NCBI RefSeq assembly: GCF_000785435.2
Contig: NZ_JTDB02000016.1
Coordinates: forward strand, 39,926 to 103,925
DNA: 64,000 bases
Reading direction: 5' to 3'
DNA from: Paraburkholderia sacchari
Lineage (GTDB): Bacteria; Pseudomonadota; Gammaproteobacteria; Burkholderiales; Burkholderiaceae
A program made the position numbers and the translations under genes. This document shows, one piece after another, positions 8,262-16,784 of this stretch (the stretch's first letter is position 1; every line of letters begins with the position of its first letter). The notes under the pieces are model-generated. The model made no database searches and was not told the DNA's origin. It saw only the letters and a list, made by a program, of their open reading frames with translations.

Positions 8262-9449
8262 TCAGGTATTCCAGTCGTCCGAGCTGTCGTTGCTGCCCAG
8301 ATCTACGCCGCCGCCCGAGCCGTCGTCCCAGTCGTTCGAGCCCTGGCCAAAGTCGACGCCGCCGCCATTGCCGCCGTCGCGCGAAATGCGTCGGCCTTCG
8401 TCGTCGACGAGCACGTCGCGCTCGATCACCCGGTCGCGGCCCTGATTGAGCACCTGGCCCAGCAACACGCCGGTCATCAGGCCTCCCATGCCGCCCATGC
8501 CACCGCCGCCTTGTTGGACGATGACCGGCGGTTGCTGCTGCTGAGGCGGGTACTGCGGGGGATATTGCGGGTTGTGTCCGAACGCGGCATCCGCCTCGCG
8601 CGCATAGGCCGAGCCTTCGCCATAGGGCTGCGCGGGCGCGGCGGCGGCCTGGGCGTTCGGATCGGGCCGGCCTTCGGCGCGCGCCTTGAGGCTTGCGAAC
8701 TGGCGCTCGAGATCCTCGATCTGATACGGCGCCACCGGGTTCGTGCTGCCCGAGAGCGTTTCGACCACGCTGCGCAATTGCGCCTCGAAGCCTTCGACTT
8801 CCTTTTCGAGCGCTTCATGGCCGGGCGCCGTCGACAGCTTCAGGTCGAGCTTGAGCGAACGCACGGCGTTGAGCAGGTCGGTAGCACGCTTGAGCTGGTC
8901 GCGGCGGTCGTCGCCGGCCTTCGCGTCCTCCGTGGATTTCGCGCGGCGCAGCGTCCAGCGCAGCACGAGCGCCACGCCCACCAGCACGACGGCAATGCCG
9001 ATCCACATGCCCATGCCAGGACCGTGCTTTTGCGGCGCTGGCGCTGCTAGAGCCGCCGGCGCTGCCGCTTGTGTCTGCTGGGCGAACGGGTTATTCGCGC
9101 GGTTCGTCGTGACAGCGCCTGTGCGCGTCGCGTCCGAGCGGATCTTCGCTTCGACCTGCGCGAAACGCTGCGGCTGTGTGAAGCGGATCTGCGGATCGAG
9201 CGACTTCGCCTGCTGGATTTGCGTGAGCGCGTCGGCGAAGCGGCCTTCGCGATTGAGCACCTGCGCGTACAGGTAATGCGCGCGGGCATTGTCGGGGTGC
9301 GCCTGCAGGACTTCGGTGAGCCCCGCGTCCGCACGTTGCCAGTCGCCTCGCGACATCGCGGATTCGATCTGCTGCGCGCTCGGCACGGCGAACGCCAGGC
9401 CGCTCACGAGCGCGAGCGATGCGAGAAGGGCGGCGAGATACTTTTTCAT
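8262..9449 (-). CDS. TPR-repeat membrane protein with Gly/Asp-rich tail
   Basis: A 395-residue envelope protein. A signal peptide (1-21, ending LAFA) is followed by a TPR region at about 25-85 (QRADAGLTEVLQAHPDNARA, then a second repeat), a Pro/Ala linker, and a membrane helix at about 146-164 (GMWIGIAVVLVGVALVL). A coiled-coil-like segment and a low-complexity tail with Pro/Gln, a GGGGMGGMGG stretch and an acidic Asp/Ser/Gly end come after it. The start is at the MKKY methionine. It lies 105 bases after the PspA-like gene on the same strand, so a shared membrane-stress role is plausible but only inferred. Confidence 0.85.
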   Translation of the reverse strand: MKKYLAALLASLALVSGLAFAVPSAQQIESAMSRGDWQRADAGLTEVLQAHPDNARAHYLYAQVLNREGRFADALTQIQQAKSLDPQIRFTQPQRFAQVEAKIRSDATRTGAVTTNRANNPFAQQTQAAAPAALAAPAPQKHGPGMGMWIGIAVVLVGVALVLRWTLRRAKSTEDAKAGDDRRDQLKRATDLLNAVRSLKLDLKLSTAPGHEALEKEVEGFEAQLRSVVETLSGSTNPVAPYQIEDLERQFASLKARAEGRPDPNAQAAAAPAQPYGEGSAYAREADAAFGHNPQYPPQYPPQQQQPPVIVQQGGGGMGGMGGLMTGVLLGQVLNQGRDRVIERDVLVDDEGRRISRDGGNGGGVDFGQGSNDWDDGSGGGVDLGSNDSSDDWNT

Positions 9450-9554
9450 GTTGCAGGCCGGGCGGTTTGCCGCCCGTCTCCATGACATACGAAACGTGGA
9501 TGCGGCACGTGCTGGAGCTGGCCAGCCGCGCCGCATCCGTTACGTCCGGCGCAT

Positions 9555-10235
9555 TTACTGTGCCGGCGTATTGAGCTGCTTCTTGAGGGCTTCGAGGCGG
9601 TCGTCCACCGACGGGCCCTTGTTCAGCGCGGCGAGCTTGTCGTCGAGCGCCTTGCCGCTCGACGTATCCGCCGAGTTCAAGCGGGCGTCGGAGCGCGCGT
9701 TCGAGAGGTTCACCTTGTCTTCGAGCTTCTGAAAGTCCTCGGACAGATTCTTGCCGCCAATGCCGCCGAGCGCCGTGGCTGCGACATCCTTCGCCTGGGC
9801 GATCTGCTGCTTCGCCTGCAGGATGTTCGAGCGCGCGTTGAGGTCGTTGCGGCGCGAGCGCATGTCGTCGATCTGCTGCTTCAGTTGATCGACCGACGGT
9901 TCGAGCTTCGCGAGTTCGGCCGCGAGCGCATCGCGTTCGGCTTCGGCCGTGCTCTGGGCGCCCAGCGCTTCGCGCGCGAGGGCTTCATCGCCCGATTGCA
10001 GCGCGCGTCTGGCGCCGTCCTCGTACTTCTTTGCCTTGTCGGCGGCCACGTCGCGCTTGCTTTGCTGCATCGCGACCTGCGCCTGGATCTCGACGAGCGA
10101 GTTCTCGGCCTTTGCGATGCTGTCGTCGAGTTCGCGCACGATCTGGCGCGCGTCGCGCGACGAGTCTTGCACGGAGTCGGCGGCGTCGTTCAGGAGACCC
10201 TTGACCGTGCGAGAGATGGAGTCGAAAAGCGACAT
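9555..10235 (-). CDS. PspA/IM30 family protein
   Basis: A 226-residue, almost entirely helical protein with the family opening MSLFDSISRTVKGLLNDAAD, an amphipathic helix that binds membranes, then long coiled coil (about 30-190). PspA/IM30 proteins form ESCRT-III-like rings that repair the inner membrane. GGAGGAA lies six bases before the ATG at 10235. No pspF or pspBC is nearby. The next gene on the strand is the TPR protein. Confidence 0.9.
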   Translation of the reverse strand: MSLFDSISRTVKGLLNDAADSVQDSSRDARQIVRELDDSIAKAENSLVEIQAQVAMQQSKRDVAADKAKKYEDGARRALQSGDEALAREALGAQSTAEAERDALAAELAKLEPSVDQLKQQIDDMRSRRNDLNARSNILQAKQQIAQAKDVAATALGGIGGKNLSEDFQKLEDKVNLSNARSDARLNSADTSSGKALDDKLAALNKGPSVDDRLEALKKQLNTPAQ

Positions 10236-10620
10236 GTATTCCTCCGGTGAAATGAGATTGGCCCCACCATGCTCCAGCGGGCCGCGATGCACGCATGCGG
10301 CGTTCGCGTTGCGCTGCGAGGTATTGCGGCGGACCCGATCGGCTCGCCCGGCAATTTCGCATTTAGCTTACGCCGCTTTGTGCGAGCCGCGCATGCAGCG
10401 CGCAATTCGGGGCGCTTTAGCCAATTGCAACAGGCCACCGCAACTAAATTAACCGTTGCGCCACCGATCCGGCCCTGGCGCATTGCTCGCGGATATTACA
10501 CCACGGGGTCTCTTAAAAGGGACTTAAAGAGCCGCCGAGGGCAGGCGGCCATGGCGCGATTCGCGCGCGTTCAAAACGCGTGTTCCAACCGCCTGTTCCA
10601 ATGTTAAAGCGGTCGGTCGC
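10236..10620. other. 385-bp intergenic region upstream of the PspA-like gene
   Basis: No coding signal. Only weak inverted repeats near 10510-10531 (CTCTTAA/TTAAAGAG) and 10531-10549 (GCCGCC/GGCGGC) are seen. The pspA-like promoter should lie here on the minus strand, but I cannot place it. Confidence 0.4.
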
Positions 10621-11223
10621 TCAAGCGAATTTGCTCGCGTTGGGAGCGGCGTCGTTGCTGTGCGTGGCATCGTCATCATCTTCGCGTGCCGCGCGCGCGA
10701 GTGGGGCGCCGCTCAGCGGCTGCAGCGGTGCGGCGTCTGCTTCGCCTGCTACATCGGCTTGCGCATCGGTAACCTGAACCGCCTCGGCGGCTTCGCTGGA
10801 CAGGCGTACAACGGCTTGGGCCAAGGCGCGCTCGGCGCGTGCGGAGTCCGGTTCGAGTCCGGCCTCAGGCGCCGGGTCTGCGCTTTCGGTGGTCCCCGCC
10901 GCAAGCGGAACGGCGTCATCGGCGTTCGCTTGCGCCTCGGCTGGAGGTTCCACGGCAGCGGGCCGCAGCCCCGCCGAGCGTCCCGTTCGCAGCGGCTTTG
11001 CCGCCTTGCGCAGCACTTGCGCGAGCGCGTCGGGCTCGCGCGTCGCGCTCAGCCGGTCGACGATGTTCGCTGCCTTCACCTGGTCGCTCGTCGCGCTAAA
11101 AGCGAGCACGGCACGGCGCATCAGTTCGCTGATGCTGATGCCAAGTTCATCGGCTGTTGCGGAGATCGCGCGCTTTTGCGCGGGCGTCACGAAGACAACG
11201 ATGCGTTCGCTGGGTTTGTTCAT
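10621..11223 (-). CDS. Ribbon-helix-helix-like protein with a disordered C-terminal half
   Basis: A 200-residue protein. Residues 1-55 (MNKPSERIVVFVTPAQKR, then ISISELMRRAVLAF) look like a ribbon-helix-helix or plasmid-mobilisation-type DNA-binding fold. Residues 80-200 are Ala/Glu/Asp-rich and without predicted structure. The start at 11223 is taken because the DNA-binding strand begins there; longer forms add Arg-rich sequence. The target is unknown. It is divergent from the penicillin-binding protein gene, 512 bases away. Confidence 0.65.
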   Translation of the reverse strand: MNKPSERIVVFVTPAQKRAISATADELGISISELMRRAVLAFSATSDQVKAANIVDRLSATREPDALAQVLRKAAKPLRTGRSAGLRPAAVEPPAEAQANADDAVPLAAGTTESADPAPEAGLEPDSARAERALAQAVVRLSSEAAEAVQVTDAQADVAGEADAAPLQPLSGAPLARAAREDDDDATHSNDAAPNASKFA

Positions 11224-11735
11224 AGTCGGCTGGCCGTTGGATCGGCTTCGAGTGAACCGGGGTCCCGTATGCAAACGACGGCTGGTGAAGCAGGGTGTAT
11301 TGGCCGGCAAGCAAAGCGGGCAGAGCGTGCGGTAACCTTTCCATCATATGACGAGACAGGCGATGCGCAACGCAAAGATGCGCTCGCAAAATGAGGGTCG
11401 CAGGGCGGTTCCCAAAAAACTCTTACAAAAAAAGCCCGACCGGCGATGCACGAATTATTTAGAATGCGCTGTTACATTTCGCACGGGCGCTTCCCGCGAG
11501 GCGTCCCTGCGAAAGGGTATTGAAAGAGTAATTTGCGACAGTGCGCCAGCCAGGCGCGCCGCGTGACCGAACGGGGGCGTTGCCGGTCACGCCAGAGCGC
11601 CGCGCTCATGCAGGCGGCGCTGTCTGTCACATGCTGTCACACGCCGCATTGGCGCCATGACGCCAGGATCGAGATCTATGCGCGCAAGCCGCGCGCAGCC
11701 GGGGGCGCGAAACCCACGCGCCAATCATTCCAGTC
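11224..11735. other. 512-bp divergent intergenic region
   Basis: It should hold promoters for the ribbon-helix-helix gene and the penicillin-binding protein. An AT-rich patch at 11415-11470 (with TAGAAT at 11460-11465) is the best promoter candidate but lacks a good -35 box. A short direct repeat CTGTCACA near 11624-11641 is also present. No gene is seen. Confidence 0.4.
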
Positions 11736-14234
11736 ATGCCTATCATCAAACGACCGCCTTCCGCGCAGTACCCGAACGATCGGGAACCCTCCTTCAACCA
11801 TGAACGTCAGCCGCAGCGCCGCGAGGACCCGCGCAACGAGCGCGTGCGCCGCCGCTCGTTCGGCGCGACGATCGCGCTCTGGTTCGCCGGCCTGATCGCC
11901 ACGCTGTGCGTGATCGGCGCGCTGATCCTCGGCTACGCGCTCGTCGTGATGGGGCCGCAACTGCCTTCGCTCGATGCGCTCACCAACTATCAGCCCAAGG
12001 TGCCGCTGCGCATCTATACCGCCGATCACGTGCTGATCGGCGAGTTCGGCGAGGAGCGGCGCCAGCTCGTGCGCTTCCAGGACATCCCCGACGTGCAGAA
12101 GAAAGCGGTGCTCGCGATCGAGGACTACCGCTTCTACGAGCACGGCGGCGTGGATTTCGTCGGCATCCTGCGCGCGGGCATCGCCGACCTGATGCACGGC
12201 GGCGCGTCGCAGGGCGCGAGCACGATCACGATGCAGGTCGCGCGCAACTTCTTCCTGTCGAGCGAGAAGACCTATACGCGCAAGATCTACGAGATGCTGC
12301 TCGCCTACAAGATCGAGCGCGCGCTCACGAAGGACCAGATCCTCGAGCTGTACATGAACCAGATCTATCTGGGGCAGCGCGCCTATGGCTTCTCGGCAGC
12401 GGCGCGCGTGTACTTCGGCAAGGACCTCAAGGACATCACGCTCGCCGAGGCAGCGATGCTTGCGGGCCTGCCGAAGGCACCGTCCGCGTATAACCCGATC
12501 GTCAATCCGAAGCGCGCGAAGATTCGTCAGGAGTACATCCTCAAGCGCATGCTCGACCTGAATTACATTACCCAGGCGCAGTACGACGAAGCGATCAAGG
12601 AGCCGCTGCATACGCGCACCGCGGGCACCGAGTACAGCGTGCATGCGGAGTACATTGCGGAAATGGTTCGCCAGATGATGTATGCGCAGTACAAGGACGA
12701 AACGTACACGCGCGGCCTCACGGTCACCACGACGATCGATTCCGCCGATCAGAACGCGGCCTACGCGGCCGTGCGCAAGGGCGTGATGGATTACGAGCGC
12801 CGCCACGGCTATCGCGGTCCCGAAGGCTTCGTGCAACTGCCCGCGGCGGGCGACGACCGCGATCAGGCCATCGACGACGCGCTCACCGATCACCCCGATA
12901 ACGGCGACATCGTCTCGGCGGTGGTCATCGATGCGAGCCCGAAGTCGGTCACCGCGCAGCTGCTCGACGGCACTCAGATCACCGTCACCGGCGACGGGCT
13001 GCGGTTCGTCGCGAGCGGGCTTTCGGCGCGCGCGTCCGCGGCCCTGAAGATTCGGCCCGGCTCGATCGTGCGCATGATGACGGACAGCAAGAACAACTGG
13101 CAAATCACGCAGCTGCCGCAGGTGGAAGGCGCGCTGGTTTCGCTCAGGCCGCAGGACGGTGCGATTCGCGCGCTGATTGGCGGCTTCGACTTCAACAAGA
13201 ACAAGTTCAACCACGTCACGCAGGCGTGGCGCCAGCCGGGTTCGAGCTTCAAGCCGTTCATCTATTCGGCTTCGCTCGAGAAGGGCCTGGGGCCCGCCAC
13301 CATGATCAACGATGCGCCGCTGTACTTCCCGCCCAGCACGCCGGGCGGCGACGCGTGGGAGCCGAAGGACGACGACTATCCCGAAGGCCCGATGTCGATG
13401 CGCCTCGCGCTGCAGAAGTCGAAGAACCTCGTGTCGATCCGCATCCTCTCGTACATCGGCACGAAGTACGCGCAGGACTACGTCACGCAGCGCTTCGGCT
13501 TCGACGCGGACAAGACGCCGCCGTATCTGCCGATGGCGCTGGGCGCGGGTCTCGTCACGCCGCTGCAGTCGGCGGGCGCGTACTCGGTGTTCGCGAACGG
13601 CGGCTATCGCATCAACCCGTACCTGATCGCCGAGGTCGACGATGCGCACGGTCAGCCGATCCTGCGGGCCCAGCCGCTCGTGGCGGGCCAGAACGCACCG
13701 CAAACGCTCTCGCCGCGCAACGCGTTCGTGATGAACAGCCTGTTGCATTCGGTGGCGACGGCGGGCACGGGCGCGGGCACCAACGTTCTCCACCGCGACG
13801 ACCTGCAGGGCAAGACCGGTACGACCAATGACGCGCACGACGGCTGGTTCGCCGGCTATCAGCGCAACCTCGTGGCCGTGGCGTGGATGGGCTACGACCA
13901 GCCGAAGAGCCTCGGCAGCCGCGAGTTCGGCGCGCAACTCGCGCTGCCGATCTGGGTGGAGTACATGAGCAAAGCATTGCGCAGCGTGCCGCAGGAAGAG
14001 CCGCCGATGCCGTCGGGTCTCACGACGATCGGCGGCGAGCTGTACTACTCCGATGCGACGCCGGGCGCGGGCTTTGTCTCGGCGGTCGGCATGGAGTCGG
14101 GCAACGCGGCGGGCGGGGCCAGCGATGCGAGCGGGGCGACCGGCAGCATGGGACCGGGCGGACTGCCGACGCCGAGCGTCACACAGAGCGAGCGCAAGCA
14201 GATCATGGATCTGTTCGAAACGAACAAGCCCTGA
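11736..14234 (+). CDS. mrcA: Class A penicillin-binding protein (PBP1a family)
   Basis: An 832-residue bifunctional peptidoglycan synthase anchored in the inner membrane. It has a cytosolic Arg-rich tail, a membrane helix at about 45-70, and a glycosyltransferase-51 domain with catalytic Glu129 in EDYRFYEHGG and the QGASTITMQVARN motif. Next come an OB-like insertion and a transpeptidase domain with SSFK (nucleophile Ser503, Lys506), SKN (562-564) and KTG (693-695). The C-terminus is Gly/Ala-rich. All catalytic motifs are intact. Length is typical of PBP1a. Burkholderiaceae commonly carry more than one copy, so the gene symbol names the family and not a strict orthologue. Confidence 0.93.
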   Translation: MPIIKRPPSAQYPNDREPSFNHERQPQRREDPRNERVRRRSFGATIALWFAGLIATLCVIGALILGYALVVMGPQLPSLDALTNYQPKVPLRIYTADHVLIGEFGEERRQLVRFQDIPDVQKKAVLAIEDYRFYEHGGVDFVGILRAGIADLMHGGASQGASTITMQVARNFFLSSEKTYTRKIYEMLLAYKIERALTKDQILELYMNQIYLGQRAYGFSAAARVYFGKDLKDITLAEAAMLAGLPKAPSAYNPIVNPKRAKIRQEYILKRMLDLNYITQAQYDEAIKEPLHTRTAGTEYSVHAEYIAEMVRQMMYAQYKDETYTRGLTVTTTIDSADQNAAYAAVRKGVMDYERRHGYRGPEGFVQLPAAGDDRDQAIDDALTDHPDNGDIVSAVVIDASPKSVTAQLLDGTQITVTGDGLRFVASGLSARASAALKIRPGSIVRMMTDSKNNWQITQLPQVEGALVSLRPQDGAIRALIGGFDFNKNKFNHVTQAWRQPGSSFKPFIYSASLEKGLGPATMINDAPLYFPPSTPGGDAWEPKDDDYPEGPMSMRLALQKSKNLVSIRILSYIGTKYAQDYVTQRFGFDADKTPPYLPMALGAGLVTPLQSAGAYSVFANGGYRINPYLIAEVDDAHGQPILRAQPLVAGQNAPQTLSPRNAFVMNSLLHSVATAGTGAGTNVLHRDDLQGKTGTTNDAHDGWFAGYQRNLVAVAWMGYDQPKSLGSREFGAQLALPIWVEYMSKALRSVPQEEPPMPSGLTTIGGELYYSDATPGAGFVSAVGMESGNAAGGASDASGATGSMGPGGLPTPSVTQSERKQIMDLFETNKP

Positions 14235-14264
14235 TGGGCGCTCATTGATGGGCGAGTTGTCCTG

Positions 14265-14304
14265 AACGCGGCACACCGGCAACGGTGTGCCGCGTTTTAT
14301 TTTG
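14265..14304 (+). terminator. Terminator of the penicillin-binding protein gene
   Basis: A perfect 14-bp stem (14265-14278 with 14283-14296), a GCAA tetraloop, then TTATTTTGG. A run of A on the opposite side is absent, so it acts mainly on the plus strand. Confidence 0.92.
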
Positions 14305-14353
14305 GCTCGCTGTTTTGCTTTTGCATCAGGGACTTGGCTGGGTTGCCCAGGGC

Positions 14354-14441
14354 TTTTCCACAGGGCCTTCAACAAAAACTGTGGATAAGCCCGGCGTCGG
14401 CCGGATGCTCCGTTGTCCACAGTTTTTGTTGAAGGCCCTGT
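14354..14441. repeat. Perfect 26-bp inverted repeat with DnaA-box-like sequences
   Basis: Arms at 14360-14385 and 14416-14441 are exact reverse complements, separated by 30 bp. TTTTCCACA (14354-14362), TTATCCACA on the minus strand (14380-14388) and TTGTCCACA (14413-14421) match or nearly match the DnaA box. There is no T-run after the right arm, so it is not an ordinary terminator. The 30-bp spacer holds a small CCGGC/GCCGG hairpin. Confidence 0.85.
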
Positions 14442-14525
14442 TGATAACATTGGGAGAGCGAAGCTAACTCACTGATCCACAAGGCCGTCCGCACGCCGGA
14501 GCACATTGGAGCACCGCGTGGCGCA

Positions 14526-14945
14526 TCAGAAGGTATTGCCGTACTGCAAACCGATGGTGTGGCTGTGCGGCTCGCGCGACCAGGTGATCGCCCAGTGCGC
14601 GAGCCACGCGCCGGTGAACGCGCCCAGCGCATCGGCGAATAGATCTTTGTACGAGAAGCCGCCGCTGGGGCAGGTGCCGTTCAGGACTTCCAGCGCGAGC
14701 CCGGGTACCGTGCCGATCAGCGTACCGTATACCACGGGATGATCGGTGTCGCGCGTGAGCCAACCCCCAAGCGCGCCGAACGGCGCGGAAACCGCGAAGT
14801 GCTCGAGTTTGTCGGTGCCGCCCCAGCTATCCGATTCCACGCGGAAGCCGCTGCGCTCCGTGGCGCAATGGAGGTCGGCGTGCGCAGCGACGCTGGCCGT
14901 GAGAAGCGCTGCGGCGCAGAGGCCGCGATTCGATACGAGTGTCAT
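14526..14945 (-). CDS. Small secreted or membrane-associated protein, YfiM/DUF2279-like
   Basis: A 139-residue protein with a signal peptide (1-23, ending AAHA), then WGGTDKLEHFAVSAPFGALG, which resembles the DK-x-x-HF start of the YfiM/DUF2279 family. Hydrophobic helices follow, then the SYKDLFADALGAFTGAWLAH segment, whose D-x-x-AD-x-x-G pattern is also shared with that family. The role in other bacteria is unknown. It is a single gene on the minus strand, between the inverted repeat and the efflux operon. Confidence 0.7.
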   Translation of the reverse strand: MTLVSNRGLCAAALLTASVAAHADLHCATERSGFRVESDSWGGTDKLEHFAVSAPFGALGGWLTRDTDHPVVYGTLIGTVPGLALEVLNGTCPSGGFSYKDLFADALGAFTGAWLAHWAITWSREPHSHTIGLQYGNTF

Positions 14946-15245
14946 GATCGATGTCGTCGAGGTTGTAATGCGCCGACGCGCACAGGCTGCATCGGCAGCA
15001 TATGTGGCGATGGCAGGTCGCTGGATGAAACGCTCGCGATTTATGTGGCAATACGAAGTAATTTATTGTCTGCTATCTCGATTTGCGACGCAGTTTAGCA
15101 GTTGTATCTTGAAATTAGTGCTCAGATCTTTCTGACGGAAATGGACGACAGACGCGGTGCGGATGGAAGAGGCTTGAACGAAGCTCGCGCAGTGTAGCTG
15201 TTGCTTTATTTGTTTTTGCGCGCGCCTCGGGCCAGGGCGGCGGGC
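14946..15245. other. 300-bp AT-richer intergenic region
   Basis: It lies between the efflux operon end and the YfiM-like gene. Bases 15040-15200 are clearly AT-richer than the surroundings and probably hold the promoter of the YfiM-like gene. No gene or clear terminator is seen. Confidence 0.4.
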
Positions 15246-16784
15246 TTAGTCTCGCGCCGGGGTCGTCGCGGCACGAGCTCGAGCGTTGGACGCCGAGGCA
15301 CCGGCGCTCGTTGGCGGCTGCCCCATTGCCTGGAACAGCGCGGCCGTATCCGAGAGACGCGTGCCGCGATAGCGGATTTCATCGAGCCGCGCGTTGCGCC
15401 ATTGTTGCTCGCTCTGGCGCACGGCGTAATAAGGCACCGCACCCAGCTTGTAACGTGCGTTCGTCTCGTCAAAGACGCCCTGCGCGGTCTGCGCCGACGT
15501 GCCGGCTGCATCAAGCGCCTCGGCGTCGTGCTCGAGCGCGGCAAGCCGGGTGGCGACGTCCTGGAACGCCGCGAGCACGGTCTGCTTGTATGACGCATTG
15601 GCCGCATCGTAGGACTGTAACGCCGCGCGACGCTGTGCGAGGAGTGCGCCGCCGTGAAACAGCGGCTGCGTGAGCGAGGCGCCGAGCATCCAGAGCGCGC
15701 CCGCGCCGGAGGTCAACATGGGCCAACTGAAGCCGGCCTTGCCGAGGTCCGCGGAAAGCGTGATGCTCGGGAACATCTGCGCCGTGGCGGCGCCTACATC
15801 GGCGGACGCTGCAATCAGCGCCGCGCCGGCGGCCTGGATATCGGGCCGCGACTCGAGCAGCGCCGAGGGCACGACGACCGGCACCTGAGCGGGCAAGGTC
15901 AGGCTGGCGAGGTCGAGGTCGGGCGGTGCGGCGTCGGGCGTGCGCCCGAGCAGCACGGCGAGCGCGTGGCGCAGCGCCGAGCGTTGCTGGCGCAGCCCAG
16001 GCAAGTTCGCGGCGAGCGAAGCGGCGCTTTGCTGCGCGTTGAGCAGATCGGTGTGCGAGGCCGCGCCTAGCGCGTAGCGCTTTTGCACGTCGTCGGCCTG
16101 TGCGTTGGCGAGCGCGACGAGCTGCTCGGTCGTGTCGATCTGCGCGCGCAGCGTGGCCGCGCCCAGCGCGCTCGTCACGATGTTCGCCGCGAGCGCGCGG
16201 CGTGCCGCCTCGTACTCGAATGCCTGCATGTTCACGCGTGCGGCGAGCGCGGTGTTGTTCAGTCGCGTCGCGCCGAAAATGTCGAATGTGTAGTTCACCC
16301 GAACGAGGCCCGCGAACACATCGTACTGGAGCTTGTCGACGCCGAGCTGCGGGGGGGCCGGCACATGCTGGCGCTGCGCGACGCCGAGCGCGTCGACGGT
16401 GGGCAGCATCGAGCTGCCCACCTGGCCGCGCAACTGCTCGCGTGCGGCTTGCAGGCTATGATCGGCGGAGGCAAGGTTCGGATTGTTGGCGAGGCCTTCA
16501 TCGACGAGCGCATCGAGTTCGGGCGATCCATAGAGCGTCCACCATTGCGGCACCGGTTGCGCACCTGTCACGAATTGCTGGGCGACGCCTTGCGCCGCCA
16601 CCGTTTGCGCGGGCTGCGCTTGCGCGCCATAGTGCGCGGGTTCGGGCATCGCGGGCGGCGCGCCGCCCGGACCCCATGCGCAGGCGCTCGCGAACAGCGT
16701 GCACAGCGCTGCCGCGCCCGTGCGCAGGCTCGCTGGACTCCATGCGAGCGAACGGCGCGTCTTCATCGGTGCGGACTCTTTCAT
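15246..16784 (-). CDS. RND efflux outer membrane lipoprotein, NodT/OprM type
   Basis: A 512-residue outer-membrane channel. The signal peptide ends in a lipobox FASAC with Cys35 as the acylated residue. The family segments PVPQWWTLYGSPELDALVDE and NPNLASADHSL come next, then two repeated helical OEP domains (LDLASLTLPAQVP and VPSALLESRPDIQAAGAALI between them), and it ends in an Ala-rich tail. It is the third gene of a MFP-RND-OMF operon; its start overlaps the stop of the pump gene by four bases. Being in the operon, it should work with this pump. Confidence 0.93.
   Translation of the reverse strand: MKESAPMKTRRSLAWSPASLRTGAAALCTLFASACAWGPGGAPPAMPEPAHYGAQAQPAQTVAAQGVAQQFVTGAQPVPQWWTLYGSPELDALVDEGLANNPNLASADHSLQAAREQLRGQVGSSMLPTVDALGVAQRQHVPAPPQLGVDKLQYDVFAGLVRVNYTFDIFGATRLNNTALAARVNMQAFEYEAARRALAANIVTSALGAATLRAQIDTTEQLVALANAQADDVQKRYALGAASHTDLLNAQQSAASLAANLPGLRQQRSALRHALAVLLGRTPDAAPPDLDLASLTLPAQVPVVVPSALLESRPDIQAAGAALIAASADVGAATAQMFPSITLSADLGKAGFSWPMLTSGAGALWMLGASLTQPLFHGGALLAQRRAALQSYDAANASYKQTVLAAFQDVATRLAALEHDAEALDAAGTSAQTAQGVFDETNARYKLGAVPYYAVRQSEQQWRNARLDEIRYRGTRLSDTAALFQAMGQPPTSAGASASNARARAATTPARD

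Noticed and set aside
14354..14441. Reading the inverted repeat as a replication origin
   Set aside because: Only three DnaA-like boxes, no dnaA, dnaN, parAB or gidA gene nearby, and no AT-rich unwinding region, so oriC is unlikely.
11676..14450. Minus-strand open frame of over 900 codons opposite the penicillin-binding protein gene
   Set aside because: An antisense shadow of mrcA; it also runs into the inverted repeat at 14354-14441 and has no domain.
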